Below, one piece after another: positions 1-10,563 of a stretch of 64,000 nt of DNA; position 1 is the stretch's first letter; every line of letters starts with the position of its first letter. The notes beneath the pieces are model-generated. The model did not search any database and was not told the DNA's origin. It saw nothing but the letters and a program-made list of their open reading frames with translations. The stretch spans positions 186,001-250,000 of the forward strand of contig JAPFFF010000027.1 of the NCBI GenBank assembly GCA_039105265.1, in the 5' to 3' direction. Source of the stretch: Tritrichomonas musculus. Lineage: Eukaryota > Parabasalia > Tritrichomonadida > Tritrichomonadidae. Position numbers and translations under genes: made by a program.

Positions 1-1
1 A

Positions 2-121
2 AAGAATTATAAAAAAACAACTTTTTATACGCAGTTAGATTACAAACCTTTTGAATATATCCTTCAATGTGCTCAGAAAACATTGGATAACGAAGAAATC
101 ATCGCAAAATTGTACAATTAG
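2..121 (+). CDS. 3' end of an unidentified protein-coding gene (5' part outside the window)
   Basis: The frame starting at base 2 is open from the window edge to a TAG at 119-121 and gives 39 residues that look like real protein: mixed composition with a YKPFEYILQCAQ stretch and the tail EEIIAKLYN. Neighbouring intergenic DNA is lysine/asparagine/isoleucine-rich and frequently stopped, so this frame stands out mildly. The start lies outside the window. No family can be named. It could also be chance, as 39 codons is short. Confidence 0.4.
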   Translation, partial: KNYKKTTFYTQLDYKPFEYILQCAQKTLDNEEIIAKLYN

Positions 122-167
122 AACTGCTTCTAAAATGCACTCATTGTGGCAAATTTTTATTAATAAT

Positions 168-392
168 AAGGTACAAATCCAGTACGTTTAGTAACCGCAA
201 TTTTTTTTGACATTGGGAAAGAATAAAATGTCATTTTATTCTTTCATTTCATATAGCATGTCATAAAATTTGTTTAAATTGTAAAATATGTCAAAAACAA
301 ACCTAGTCAATTTAAACTTTTTCTGAGACATGCAACTATTCAAATATTTAATGTTCTCCTTTTCAAAAAATAACCTACTGGATTTGTACCTT
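168..392. repeat. 225-bp inverted-repeat (MITE-like) unit
   Basis: AAGGTACAAATCCAGTA at 168-184 recurs as its exact reverse complement at 376-392, so a 225-bp segment has perfect 17-bp terminal inverted repeats. No coding content is convincing between them. No clear target-site duplication is visible, so it may be a small foldback element or remnant. Confidence 0.5.
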
Positions 393-460
393 AAAAGATC
401 ATTGATTTTATTTATAAATAATTTATATAATAGATATTTATATAGCTTATATGATGCCAA

Positions 461-805
461 TTTAGAAAAAGAACTTGTTTAACAAAATTATAGGAAGGAT
501 CAACTAAAGTATTGTTAGTCTTTTCTGAAGAACCTTCAAAAAGTGGAAATCATTCAGAAAAAATAATCTAAATAAAATAATTGAAAAAACAAATCTTTTT
601 ATATTTTTACATAATTTTTAAAGAGATTACATACCGCCTAGCGGGCGTCGAGCGAGGCTGAGCGAAGCGAAGCCGAGTCGAGACCACGCGGCTGGCGGTA
701 AGAATCGGTAAAAATTTTGTAACATAAAAAGATTATTTTAAATTTAACGACTTTTACTTTTTACTCTATAACTTTTTTATTTTGTTTTCTATTATATTAA
801 ATCAT
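461..805. other. Gene-free interval with the GC-rich palindrome
   Basis: AT-rich DNA with no credible reading frame. The only structure seen is the GC-rich palindrome at 632-700. Confidence 0.6.
632..700. repeat. GC-rich 69-bp palindromic repeat
   Basis: A sharply GC-rich island in AT-rich DNA. It begins TACCGCC and ends GGCGGTA, and its inner parts (GGCT..AGCC around AGCGAAGCGA) can also pair, so the whole unit can fold into a cruciform or RNA hairpin. Composition is unlike anything else in the window. It could be a tiny foldback mobile element, a structured RNA, or an element acquired from elsewhere. Nothing in the sequence decides between these. Confidence 0.6.
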
Positions 806-2152
806 TTAATTTTTATTTTGCTTTTTGTTTTTGATAATTTTTTTCTTTTGTTTGCTCCGTATTATTTTATTTTTCTTTTGAATTTGTGCCTTGAATGATT
901 GAAATTCATAAATATCATACTCTTCAAACATTTGTAATTCGTCTTGAAGACAATATTCTTCATTGAAACTATATTCTTCCAAATTATGATCAAAATAATG
1001 ATATTGAAAATGTTTTGAGAAATAATGAAATATTTCTCCTCTAGCTATATCGAATGGTGTATAATTATTTCTAATGATATAGTTGGGATTTCCTAAATTG
1101 TTTTCAATGATGATTTTAACAATATCTAAATTATTTCCTTTTGTTGCATAATATAGGCAATCCTGCATCATTCGATTACTCATATTCACCATTAATTTCA
1201 CAAAATAATAATATCCATATAAGGATGCAATTTCAATTGGTTTCATTCCTTTTTGGTCTACTCCAAAAATATTATAATCATCTTCATCAATTTCATTAAG
1301 TATTAAAAAAGCTTCATAATTTGATGAATATAGGCATCGAATATAGCATTCTGTATCAATTTTGACTTCATAATTGTCAATTAAATATTCAATCAATTCA
1401 TTCCTCATATAATAAATTGCTAAATATAAATAAATCTGCTTTGATTTATATTCGTCATCTTGAATCTGATCCTCAGTGATATGAATGATGTCATAATTAC
1501 CACCAGCGATTGAATATTTCAAAAGATCTTCATAATCAACATTTTTAGAATTTAAAAAGAGATATTTGAAACACTGAAGAGATCCAAATAATGCAGCAAA
1601 TTCAATGAGAATTGAGTTATTATATAAACTATCGATATATTCTACTTTAAAAATTGACATTTGTTGATTTTCATCAAAATTACTTAAAATAATTAATTGT
1701 TGAAGCTTTTGGACATCATCATCATATATTGCTTTTATATAAGGATTTGTTAAATCGATAATTTGTGAATGAATTGAATCCATAGGATTCATATTCCTAC
1801 GATATGGCCTGTAATTTAAAAAACAGATTCGATTTGGATTATTTGAACATTTTAAAAGTTGATATATAATAAAATATGGCATAGAAGCAAAAGCATTTCC
1901 ACTGGGAATAGACATTTCATTTGTTATGAAGTTGGAAAAAGGTTTATCTGATAATAATTTGACCATTGCATCAAAAAGATGAGGGTTTGCATAAACAACC
2001 GATGCAATTAACATCAGTAAAGAAGGTGTGTTTGTTTTTGTTAAAAATGAGCCATTTATGTAGATAAAAGTTTTGACATCTTCAATATCATCTTCATTTT
2101 TGATTGATACCAATAACTTTTGGATATCGCATAATATGTGGAACTCTTCCAT
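806..2152 (-). CDS. DUF3447/ankyrin-repeat protein
   Basis: 448 residues from an ATG at 2152. The N-terminal region (about 1-110, LCDIQKLLVSIKN then an ASVVYANPHLFDAMVKLL helix pair) is the helical leader typical of trichomonad DUF3447 proteins. It is followed by divergent ankyrin repeats from about residue 135 to 375; visible cores include SILIEFAALFGSLQCFKYL, PIEIASLYGYYYFVKLMV and DCLYYATKGNNLDIVKIII. The C terminus is basic and asparagine/lysine-rich (QIQKKNKIIRSKQKKK), perhaps a nuclear or membrane-surface patch. In this family ankyrin repeats bind other proteins; no enzymatic domain is visible. A trichomonad-type initiator TCACT lies about 27 nt before the ATG, a weak hint. The specific function is unknown. 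Confidence 0.85.
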   Translation of the reverse strand: MEEFHILCDIQKLLVSIKNEDDIEDVKTFIYINGSFLTKTNTPSLLMLIASVVYANPHLFDAMVKLLSDKPFSNFITNEMSIPSGNAFASMPYFIIYQLLKCSNNPNRICFLNYRPYRRNMNPMDSIHSQIIDLTNPYIKAIYDDDVQKLQQLIILSNFDENQQMSIFKVEYIDSLYNNSILIEFAALFGSLQCFKYLFLNSKNVDYEDLLKYSIAGGNYDIIHITEDQIQDDEYKSKQIYLYLAIYYMRNELIEYLIDNYEVKIDTECYIRCLYSSNYEAFLILNEIDEDDYNIFGVDQKGMKPIEIASLYGYYYFVKLMVNMSNRMMQDCLYYATKGNNLDIVKIIIENNLGNPNYIIRNNYTPFDIARGEIFHYFSKHFQYHYFDHNLEEYSFNEEYCLQDELQMFEEYDIYEFQSFKAQIQKKNKIIRSKQKKKIIKNKKQNKN

Positions 2153-2607
2153 TTATATCGTGAAAACTAAAAAGTGATGATTATGATTCAATTAAAATTT
2201 TTTAAAACAAAAAATGTTGATCAATTAAATTCAATCGATTGAATGAAAAAGTGAAATTTCAAAAATTTTTATTTTTCTTTTAAAAAAATTTTTTGATAAA
2301 ATTTTTTTTATTGAATCAACATTTTTTGCGGTGTAATTGCGGCATAAATATTAACATAATGGAAGTCAGATAAATTGATTACTGGAGTTTATTTTGGAAT
2401 AAAAAATATAAATTCGAGATTAATCTTTTTTTAATTTATTTAATTGAAAGCAATTGATTTCATTTTTTTAATGAGAATGCTGTTTTCTAAAACCCAGCAA
2501 TCATCAATTGTTGTTAACATGAGTTCAATGAAATAAAATAATTTTTTACTTAATACCGAAGTTTTATATTACATTATTTATTTATAAAAGTCATAAATGT
2601 AAATATT
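2153..2607. other. AT-rich intergenic DNA
   Basis: Homopolymer-rich DNA between the ankyrin gene and the first copy of the 1.2 kb element. An imperfect foldback is present near 2195-2325 (ATGTTGATTCAAT-type arms around A/T runs). No gene seen. Confidence 0.6.
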
Positions 2608-3811
2608 TAAAGATCTCTTCCCGAAAAAAAAAAGGTATCCTTGGGTGGGAATTTCTAAAAAATTTGGGAAATGAACTTTTTGAAAAGAAAAAAAATTGAA
2701 GGGTAATTTCTTAAAATATACCTGAGAAAGGCATTCGCAAAGGAAAAAAAAATAATTTTTTTGAAAATTTTTATAAAGAAATACTTTTCTATTAATATAC
2801 CTGAGAAATACGTAATTTTTTCATGAATGAAAAAATTAAAAAAAAAAAAAAAAAAATTATAGTGAATCGAACTGGAGCTTTTATATTTTAATATGACAAA
2901 GAATGAACAATTAAGCTATCAAAAATTGAATTATAGAAAAAAATAGTTATATAAAAAGTTAAAGTTCTAAATTGTTCATTTTAAAATACAACTCAAAAAC
3001 ATTACTTTATTAGTAACAAAGTGCTTTTTAATGAAATATTGTATTATACAAGTTATTTTACGAAATTATAAAAAATAGAGGGAAAAGAAAATGCAAAAAT
3101 ATAAAAGGTTTTATATATAATATTTTTTTTACTTCTATAAAAGCTTATTTCGTTAATAGAATAAATATTTATTTCAGAATGAGCAAAATATAATAAATAA
3201 TTCAGATCAATTCTTGACGTTGCTTTGAGTATGGTGAATATTCTTGATTGTAAAAGTAATAAAGAAGGATTTTTTATAACTAAAATAATTTTAGTGTTGA
3301 TTTAGCAGAAAAATTATCAAGTCTTGCTTTAGTTACTTGAATTTTCCTTTTTTTTGTTTAAAACCTGGATTTCTAGGACTATTTTATAAATCAAAAAGTT
3401 CAACTTTTTCTAAACTTCCCAATTTCCCCATTTCCCCATTCCCGGGAATGGGGAAGTATTGAAATTTGTATGAAAAAGTTAAACTTTTTGACGTGGGAAA
3501 TATTTGGGGAAATGGGGAAGTTCTGAAAAAGTTTATTTTTTTGAATTATAAAATGGTTTGAGAAAATGTTAATTTAAGAAAAAGTTGTGGTTTAATATGA
3601 AAAAATTAAATAAAAACAAAAAAAATGCATTGAATATTTTCAATTATTTTTTAAAAAAAAGGAATAAATTTCAAAGATTAATTGGTCAAATATTTTTTTT
3701 TATTTATTTCCTATTTTTTATAATTCCATTCAATTTGATCTCTTCCCGGGAATATTTTTTGGAGTTTAGGACGGGAATTTCCCCTCTCAATTTTTCGGGA
3801 AGAGATCTTTA
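2608..3811. mobile_element. Non-autonomous DNA element, copy 1 (TIR TAAAGATCTCTTCCCG)
   Basis: The unit starts TAAAGATCTCTTCCCG (2608-2623) and ends with its reverse complement (3796-3811). An almost identical copy lies at 51,059-52,241, with only scattered base changes and A-run length differences by eye, so movement was recent. No transposase-like frame is present; the only longer frame (3585-3812) is lysine/phenylalanine-rich and runs off the end. Interior landmarks are two ATATACCTGAGAAA motifs, a ccccattcccgggaatgggg palindrome near 3437-3458, and a second inner copy of the terminal motif (GATCTCTTCCCG at about 3738), so the last 70 bp form their own hairpin. GTAAATA occurs on both flanks and may be a target duplication. 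Confidence 0.85.
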
Positions 3812-5411
3812 GTAAATAGTAAATATGTTTGATTAACAATATAAATAAACTTTATTTTATATCGATATATTGTTGTTTTGACTTTTTAAAATTGACAAAA
3901 TAATATTCTGAAATAATTCAATCATTTCAAGAAACAATATTATAATATAACAAGTTGTAATTTTTATTTAATTAATATATTTTTCTTTTTTATTGGAAAG
4001 GGGAATTTTTGCCTCAATTTTTTTGTTAAAAAAAATGAAGATATACAAATAAATATAAAATATTTTAAAATATATTTATATAATATAAAATACATAATGG
4101 AACTTAAAATATATATTGAATAAAATATCTATTAATAATCTTTTATTTCAAGATTTTTTATACAATTAAGTGTTTTTTGACACATAGAAATACATTTAGT
4201 AATCCATAATTAATATAGTTATAAAAATATGTATATTAATTTCAATAAGAATAAATAAAGAATACTCATCGTAGGAATAAAAAGATAATTCAATATATAA
4301 TATTTCTGAGTAAGATTATTCAAAAAAAAATTTGAACTATTTCCAAATAACTTTTTGATATAAAATCTTTATTTTTTGAAAGCTAATAATTTTTATTTCA
4401 AAACTTTTTCAATTACTACTTTTTTATTTTCCAAAAAATTGAATATTTCCGAAACAACTTTTTGTATATATAATATGATTTGGAAATATTACTTTTTTTA
4501 AAGAATTATTTATCAGTTTTGGCTGAAAATGCAGAAAAATTAATATTCCAGTTCAATGATTTCGTTTCACTCGAAAAAAACCCTACTTTTATATAAACTT
4601 TAGTATTGAATTGTTATTTAATATATGCATAATTCTTTTTCAAAATCCACTTATTTCCGCATTTAAAAGATTCAATATCATCTTATACAAATCAATGGAC
4701 AATAAATTTGCAAATTAAAAATCAAAAATTGGAAAAAATAATTATGATTTATCTGAAATATTAAATTTTAATGTAAACGAATAATAAATAATTGTTTTAA
4801 ACGCATATTTAATTGAATTACTTATTCTTTTTTTTAACAAATATTTTTTGTTTATCAAAATAATGATTATTTATTAAACAAAAAATACGTTATCTACTCA
4901 TTAAATAACGTTTTTTCTTTAAATGCAGATACTATTAATTTAATGCATATCTTATTTTAGGTTTAATATTTTATCAAAATAATTAATATATATAAATTGA
5001 GTATATATATAAGTATTATCATATGATATATTTTTAATTACTCTATTTAATAAAAAGATATAAACATATTATTCGAATTCATTTGAGAATAAAAATAAAA
5101 ATTGAATAAAAAATTAGGATTTGTATCAAAAAGTTTAAATTTTTGAATGAAAAACATCTTTTTTATCATATCTTTTTTTTGCTACGATAAATTTTTTTTA
5201 TTACTAATTAACATTTTATCAGAATTGAAATTTAAAATTATTTATCATATTTAAAAATCACAAATCCAAATTTGAAAAAAATCTCAAATCGGTTCCCCTT
5301 TTTTATTGGTTGAAAAAAAAAAAAAAAAAAAAAAAAAAAAGCATTCAATTTATTGATAGATACTTTAAAATTTTGTTAATTGAGTCATTATTTGGTTGCA
5401 AAATAATATTA
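3812..5411. other. AT-rich gene-free interval
   Basis: About 1.6 kb with no credible coding frame. It ends in a 28-29 nt poly(A) run at about 5312-5340 just upstream of the kinase gene. Nothing else recognised. Confidence 0.6.
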
Positions 5412-8288
5412 ATGTCTAAAAGCAACGTAAAGCTCCAAAATTTTTTAGTTTTCATCAAATATTTAAAGGATGACATGCTCGTGTTTAAAAATGATACAAT
5501 TAAAAGAATTATCCGTAGTTTTGATGTGGAAATTATCAATAACTATCAAGATGAAATTAAATCCCAAATCAATTTTAATATAAAAAATTCAAAAATAATT
5601 GTAATTAATCAAATTAATTTGTTTGATCAAAATCAAAATATTATTTATTCAATCCTTGCATTAGAAAAAACCTTACTGATACTTGATGAAAATAGTTTCA
5701 ACAAATTTTTATCAAATAAACAGCTTAACTCTGTTCTTTTTATCGAAAAAATTGGAAATATTTCAGCAATTTCAAAAGAAATCATTAATGATTCAACTTT
5801 TCAAGGAGAAAACCAAAAATTAATAAAAAAATTTATGATTTATGAAACAAATAATACTTTTATAGAGATCTGGAGATCGATTGTTCCATGTATAACTGGC
5901 TATTTAATTAAAAAAGCTTATGAAAAAACCAAAAAAGATCGATTTTTAAATCAAAATCAAGATTCCGACAAGATAACAATATACAGAAAAGACATTGTTG
6001 ATATACGAACTCTTGGATTTGGCTCTTTTTTTAGAGTTCACCTAATTTATCACTTAGGAAGATGCGAATTAATGGCATTCAAAACGCAGCATATAAATGA
6101 TGACGATTCTCAAAGATTACAAAAGCGAGAAAGAGATAATTTTAGGAAGCTCAAGCATCCTTTATTGCCAAAATTTTATGATTCTCCTGAAGGTGAAAAT
6201 TATTTGGTTATGGAATTTATCAATGGACAAACTCTAAATCACATTGATAAACTAAAATTAAATGACAATGAAGTGGTTACAATTATTTTTGAATTAATAT
6301 TGATCGTTGAATATCTTCATTCAGAAAATATGATTTATCGCGATTTGAAACCTAATAACATCATAATTGATGAATATAAAAATGTTGTTTTAATTGATTT
6401 TGATAGATTGATTGAAAATAATCAAAATGAAGAACATTCAACTGACTTTGGATCTTTTTTCATTGACCCAAATATTCAGTCTGGCCGTTTCACTGAAAAA
6501 AGTGACATTCATTCGCTTTATTTGATAATCAAATATATTATTAATGATAAAAAAATGATGGCATCTAATCCTACTCTAGCGGAAAAAATTCTTGATTTAT
6601 TTCATAGTTTTGCCTATACAAATTCTGACATGGATGAACCTGTTCTTGAATTATTCTTTTCATTTGTTCAGAATTTTTGTTTTATGATTCAATTGAAGAA
6701 TTTGTTAAGTATTTCTCAACAAATATACGACAAGCACAAAATACCAATTCAGTTGGACCAAAATTCAGCAAACACTGACAAGTCAATTCAATATGATGTA
6801 GAAGATCTATTTCATCTTGGTGTTTTAAACATTAAACGAGATATCAATGAAGCGATTCATTATCTTACGCTTGCTGCAAATCAAAATTTTTCGCCTGCAC
6901 AAGTTATTCTCGGTGCTATTTATTATGAAAACAAATTTATTCCAAGAGACATCAACAAAGCAATTCATTATCTTACACTTGCTGCAAATCAAAATGTTCT
7001 AGAAGCACAATTTAGTCTCGGTTTTATTTATCAAGAAGGTAAGTATATTTCACGAGACATCAATAAAGCGATTCATTATCTTACACTTGCTGCAGATCAA
7101 AATCATATAGGAGCACAAATGAATCTCGGCTATCTTTATCACGAAGGTAAATATATTTCACGAGACATCAACAAAGCAATTCATTATTTTATACTTGCTG
7201 CAGATCAAAACATGCCCGAAGCACAATTTGCTCTTGGTTTTATTTATTATGAAGGCAAATATATTTTACAAAACATTGACAAAGCAATTTATTATCTTAC
7301 ACTTGCTGCAGATCAAAATCATTCGGAAGCACAATTTAATCTCGGTATTATTTATAATGGAGATAAATATATTTCACGAAACATCAACAAATCATTCCAT
7401 TATTTATCACTTGCTGCAAAACAAAATCACCAAGGAGCACAAATTGCGCTTGGCTTTCTTCTATATGAAGGTAAATATGTTTCAAGAGATATCAACAAAG
7501 CAATTTATTTTCTTACGATCAATGCAAATCAAAATCATTCAGAAGCACAATATTATCTTGGTTCTATTTATTATGAAGGTAAATATGTTTCACGAGACAT
7601 CAACAAAGCAATTCATTATTTTACACTTGCTGCAAATCAAAATCATTCAGAAGCACAATATTATCTTGGTTCTATTTATTATGAAGGTAAATATGTTTCA
7701 CAAGACATAGACAAAGCGATTAATTATCTTACACTTGCTGCAGATCAAAACATTCCAAAAGCACAAGCTATTCTGGGTATTAATTATTATGAAGGCCAAA
7801 AAATTCCACGAGACATAGACAAAGCAATTCATTATCTCACACTTGCAGCAAATCAAAATTTACCAGTAGCACAATTTAGTCTCGGCTATATTTATTATGA
7901 AGGCAAATATATTTCACGAGATATCAGCAAAGCGATTCATTATCTAACAATGGCTGCAAATCAAAATTATCCAGAAGCGCAAATTATTCTAGGTGATATT
8001 TACGATGAAGGAAAATATATTTCTCGAAACATCAACAAAGCAATTCATTATTATTCGTTTGCTGCAAGCAATAACCTTCCACAAGCACAATTTAATCTTG
8101 GTTTTATTTATTATGAAGGCAAATATATTTCACGAGACATCAATAAAGCAATTCATTATTTTACACTCGCATCAAATCAAAATCATTCAAAAGCACAATT
8201 TAATCTTGGTCTTATTTATTATGAAGGCAAATACATTTCACGAGACTTATATAAAGCGTTTCATTATTATTCGCTTGCTGCAAATTAA
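5412..8288 (+). CDS. Sel1-repeat protein kinase, upstream part (to an in-frame TAA)
   Basis: The frame is open from a TTG next to a poly(A) run, but the first ATG is at 5412 (MSKSNVKLQ). With this start the catalytic residues align within 3-4 positions with the paralogue at 44,026-46,842. Residues 1-185 are a family-specific N-terminal region. The kinase domain (about 195-395) has a glycine loop LGFGSFF, AFK lysine (about K224), YRDLKPNN with catalytic D311, and DFD (D329) in place of DFG. The APE motif is replaced by FIDPNI, so activity is uncertain. From about residue 475 come thirteen complete 36-residue Sel1 repeats (DINKAIHYLTLAANQN..AQF.LG.IYYEGKYISR) and part of a fourteenth. A TAA at 8286-8288 stands where every other repeat has CAA (Gln). 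The same frame continues downstream, so this is probably one gene cut by one nonsense change, an allele or a sequence error. Confidence 0.85.
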   Translation: MSKSNVKLQNFLVFIKYLKDDMLVFKNDTIKRIIRSFDVEIINNYQDEIKSQINFNIKNSKIIVINQINLFDQNQNIIYSILALEKTLLILDENSFNKFLSNKQLNSVLFIEKIGNISAISKEIINDSTFQGENQKLIKKFMIYETNNTFIEIWRSIVPCITGYLIKKAYEKTKKDRFLNQNQDSDKITIYRKDIVDIRTLGFGSFFRVHLIYHLGRCELMAFKTQHINDDDSQRLQKRERDNFRKLKHPLLPKFYDSPEGENYLVMEFINGQTLNHIDKLKLNDNEVVTIIFELILIVEYLHSENMIYRDLKPNNIIIDEYKNVVLIDFDRLIENNQNEEHSTDFGSFFIDPNIQSGRFTEKSDIHSLYLIIKYIINDKKMMASNPTLAEKILDLFHSFAYTNSDMDEPVLELFFSFVQNFCFMIQLKNLLSISQQIYDKHKIPIQLDQNSANTDKSIQYDVEDLFHLGVLNIKRDINEAIHYLTLAANQNFSPAQVILGAIYYENKFIPRDINKAIHYLTLAANQNVLEAQFSLGFIYQEGKYISRDINKAIHYLTLAADQNHIGAQMNLGYLYHEGKYISRDINKAIHYFILAADQNMPEAQFALGFIYYEGKYILQNIDKAIYYLTLAADQNHSEAQFNLGIIYNGDKYISRNINKSFHYLSLAAKQNHQGAQIALGFLLYEGKYVSRDINKAIYFLTINANQNHSEAQYYLGSIYYEGKYVSRDINKAIHYFTLAANQNHSEAQYYLGSIYYEGKYVSQDIDKAINYLTLAADQNIPKAQAILGINYYEGQKIPRDIDKAIHYLTLAANQNLPVAQFSLGYIYYEGKYISRDISKAIHYLTMAANQNYPEAQIILGDIYDEGKYISRNINKAIHYYSFAASNNLPQAQFNLGFIYYEGKYISRDINKAIHYFTLASNQNHSKAQFNLGLIYYEGKYISRDLYKAFHYYSLAAN

Positions 8289-8660
8289 AATTATTCACAA
8301 GCACAATTTGTTCTCGGTTTTATTTATTTTGAAGGTAAATATAGTTCACGAGATATCGATAAAGCAATTCAATATTTTACACTCGCAGCAAATCAAAATC
8401 ACCAAGTAGCGCAATTTAATCTTGGTGTTATTTATTATGATGACAAATATAAATCACGAAATATCAACAAAGCGATTCATTATTTTACACTTGCAGCAGA
8501 TCAAAACTTATCAGAAGCGCAGTATGATCTTGGTTTAATTTATTTTGAAGGTAAATATATTTCACGAGATATCAATAAAGCCATTCATTATCTTACACTC
8601 GCGGCAAATCAAAATTATTCACGTGCACAATTAGCTCTTGGACGTATATATATTGATAGA
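6836..8660 (+). repeat. 108-bp tandem repeat array encoding Sel1 repeats
   Basis: About seventeen consecutive 108-bp units, each encoding one 36-residue Sel1 repeat. Neighbouring units often share long identical stretches (for example those at 7540-7700), which points to recent duplication or gene conversion. The array continues in frame through the TAA at 8286-8288. Confidence 0.85.
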
Positions 8661-9383
8661 AGAGTCATACAAATGAATATAAAAAAAGGCATGTATTTGA
8701 TTAATCTTGCTTCTTTAAATCGTTTAAAAGAGGCTCATTTTTATGTTGGATATTTCTATCATAATGGCTATTATATTAAAAGAGATATCATAAAAGCAAT
8801 TCATTATTACAAAGAAGGTTCATCATTTAATGATCAGTATGCAAAAAATAATCTTGCCATTATTTATAAAAAAGGTTATGAAGATGTAATACCAGCAAAT
8901 GCTGCAAATGCTATTGAATACCTTGAAGAAGCCATTCGACAAAAAAATGATGTTTTATCTATGTATAATCTAGCAAACATTTATATATATGGTGATGCTT
9001 TTGGGAATAAAATTGATAAAGCAATTGAATTGTTATATAATTCATTAGATCAATTCAATCATTCATATACCTTATTTTGCTTGGCATTAGTGAAAAAATT
9101 TGGTTTTCAAATAGAATTAATTGAAAAATATGTTGAAGAACTCAACAATAAAAATTCAAAAGTAAAGGTATCTTCAATGACCAGTTATTTGAGTTTATGG
9201 CAATTAAATGACACTTTTACATTTTATTATAAATCATATCAAGATAATTATTTCCTATATGATCATTCACGTGATTTTGTGTCGTTTTCTGATTTTCAGA
9301 AACAAAAAAGAACTAGTAGTAATCATAAGAATGTCACAAATATTAACTATTTATTTTATGAAGGTTTTGGGATAGAAATATAG
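8289..9383 (+). pseudogene. 3' part of the Sel1-repeat kinase gene, downstream of the TAA
   Basis: Same reading frame as 5412-8288 and fully open to a TAG at 9381-9383. It completes the fourteenth Sel1 repeat, adds three good copies, and then degenerate ones (INLASLNRLKEAHFYVGYFY, AIHYYKEGSSFND, AIEYLEEAIRQKND). The last 120 residues form a distinct C-terminal module (TLFCLALVKKFGF ... YYKSYQDNYFLYDHSRDFVSF ... NYLFYEGFGIEI). A matching module ends the fragment at 49,936-50,712. The only internal ATG in a plausible place is at 8673, which would start in mid-repeat, so independent expression of this part is unlikely. Without the single stop the two parts give about 1,323 residues. Confidence 0.75.
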
Positions 9384-10563
9384 AAAATCAGATGCAAATT
9401 GTCATTACAAATAATTAACTATTTTGCTTTTATAAAAAAGAAAAATTTCAAATGGTTCATAAAATATGGTTATTTTAAGTTATCAAAAAATTGATACAGA
9501 CTTTTTTCCAGAAATTAACATTTTGATAAATTAACTTTTTGTATTTTTAATAAGCAATTCAAATTTCCAAATTGAATGAAAAACTAGTGTTTTTGTCCAA
9601 TCGAATTTTATATGGACAAAAGTACCTTCTCAAAAATAAAAAATTGAATACTGACGTAAAAATTGAATTGATTTTTTTTGTCTAATCCACTTCAATTTCA
9701 AAAAAAAAATTATTCAATATTTTGAATGATTATTTGATGTTTTTAAGAGTAAGTGCAACTTTTTTTTTAGCAAAGCCTTCTCAAAAAGTGAAAAATAAAA
9801 CTCAATTATCTTTTTTTATATATGTTTTTGATTGTTTTTATTACAGGTCCAGACATCGAAAATGAGATTTGATGACAAGCAAAATGAGATCTGTCTCAAT
9901 TTTTTCAATGCATTTGAATTTTTCAATTAACTTTTTTTCATATTTATGAATATGCAAAATGTGATCATATGTATATTTTCATTTTATAAATATTTGAGAC
10001 TTTATTTTAAGAGAAAAATCGCTAAATAGTAACTATATGTATTGAAGTATTCAAACATTTTTAATATTTTGATTTAATATTTCTTGAATTTTTGATAAAT
10101 GCTAATTTGTCTATAATAAAGCAATACAGGTCCCGGCATCCAAAATGAGATTCTCTCAATTATTTCAATGCATTCAAAAAGTTTAGTTATAAATTTCGAT
10201 ATATTGGAATAAATATTCACAAGCATATGAATTTCTTTAATATCGCTGATCATATTTTGCATATGAATTTCTTTAACAATTTTTCCGCGATTTAGATACA
10301 GGGTTGGACATGCAAAATGGGAAAGCCTCTCAATCTTCTCAATCCACTTTTTAAAAACTTTTTTTTGAATACCTATTCAAACTGGTTATCGGCGTTTTTG
10401 TTTTTTTCCCGCCAAAATATTGAATAGAAAAATATGATTTTCCGATTTTAAAAAATTGTATTATTTATAATGTTATTTATTTATTTTTTTAAAAAAATAA
10501 TTAAGTTTATAGAAAAAATTTTAAGATATTTACATTTTATTTTAGTTTTTTAGATTTATTTTT
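9384..10563. other. Gene-free DNA with dispersed short degenerate repeats
   Basis: No coding frame recognised. Three related segments beginning TACAGG (about 9843, 10126 and 10297) share the pattern ACAGGTCC.GGCATC.AAAATGAGATT followed by TCTCAATT.TTTCAATGCATT, which looks like decayed copies of one small repeat. Confidence 0.5.

Noticed and set aside
236-460. 74-codon minus-strand frame
   Set aside because: Starts at a TTG, overlaps the 225-bp inverted-repeat unit and has no recognisable motif.
3585-3812. 75-codon frame at the right end of element copy 1
   Set aside because: Lys/Phe/Ile-rich translation of AT-rich repeat DNA that reads through the element end; the second copy breaks the frame with an indel.
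5310-5411. Poly-lysine N terminus for the Sel1 kinase
   Set aside because: It is a translated poly(A) run starting at a TTG; the ATG at 5412 aligns with the paralogue.
7195-8409. Long open frames in a second frame of the Sel1 array
   Set aside because: Shadow frames produced by the 108-bp repeat periodicity; no independent start or motif.
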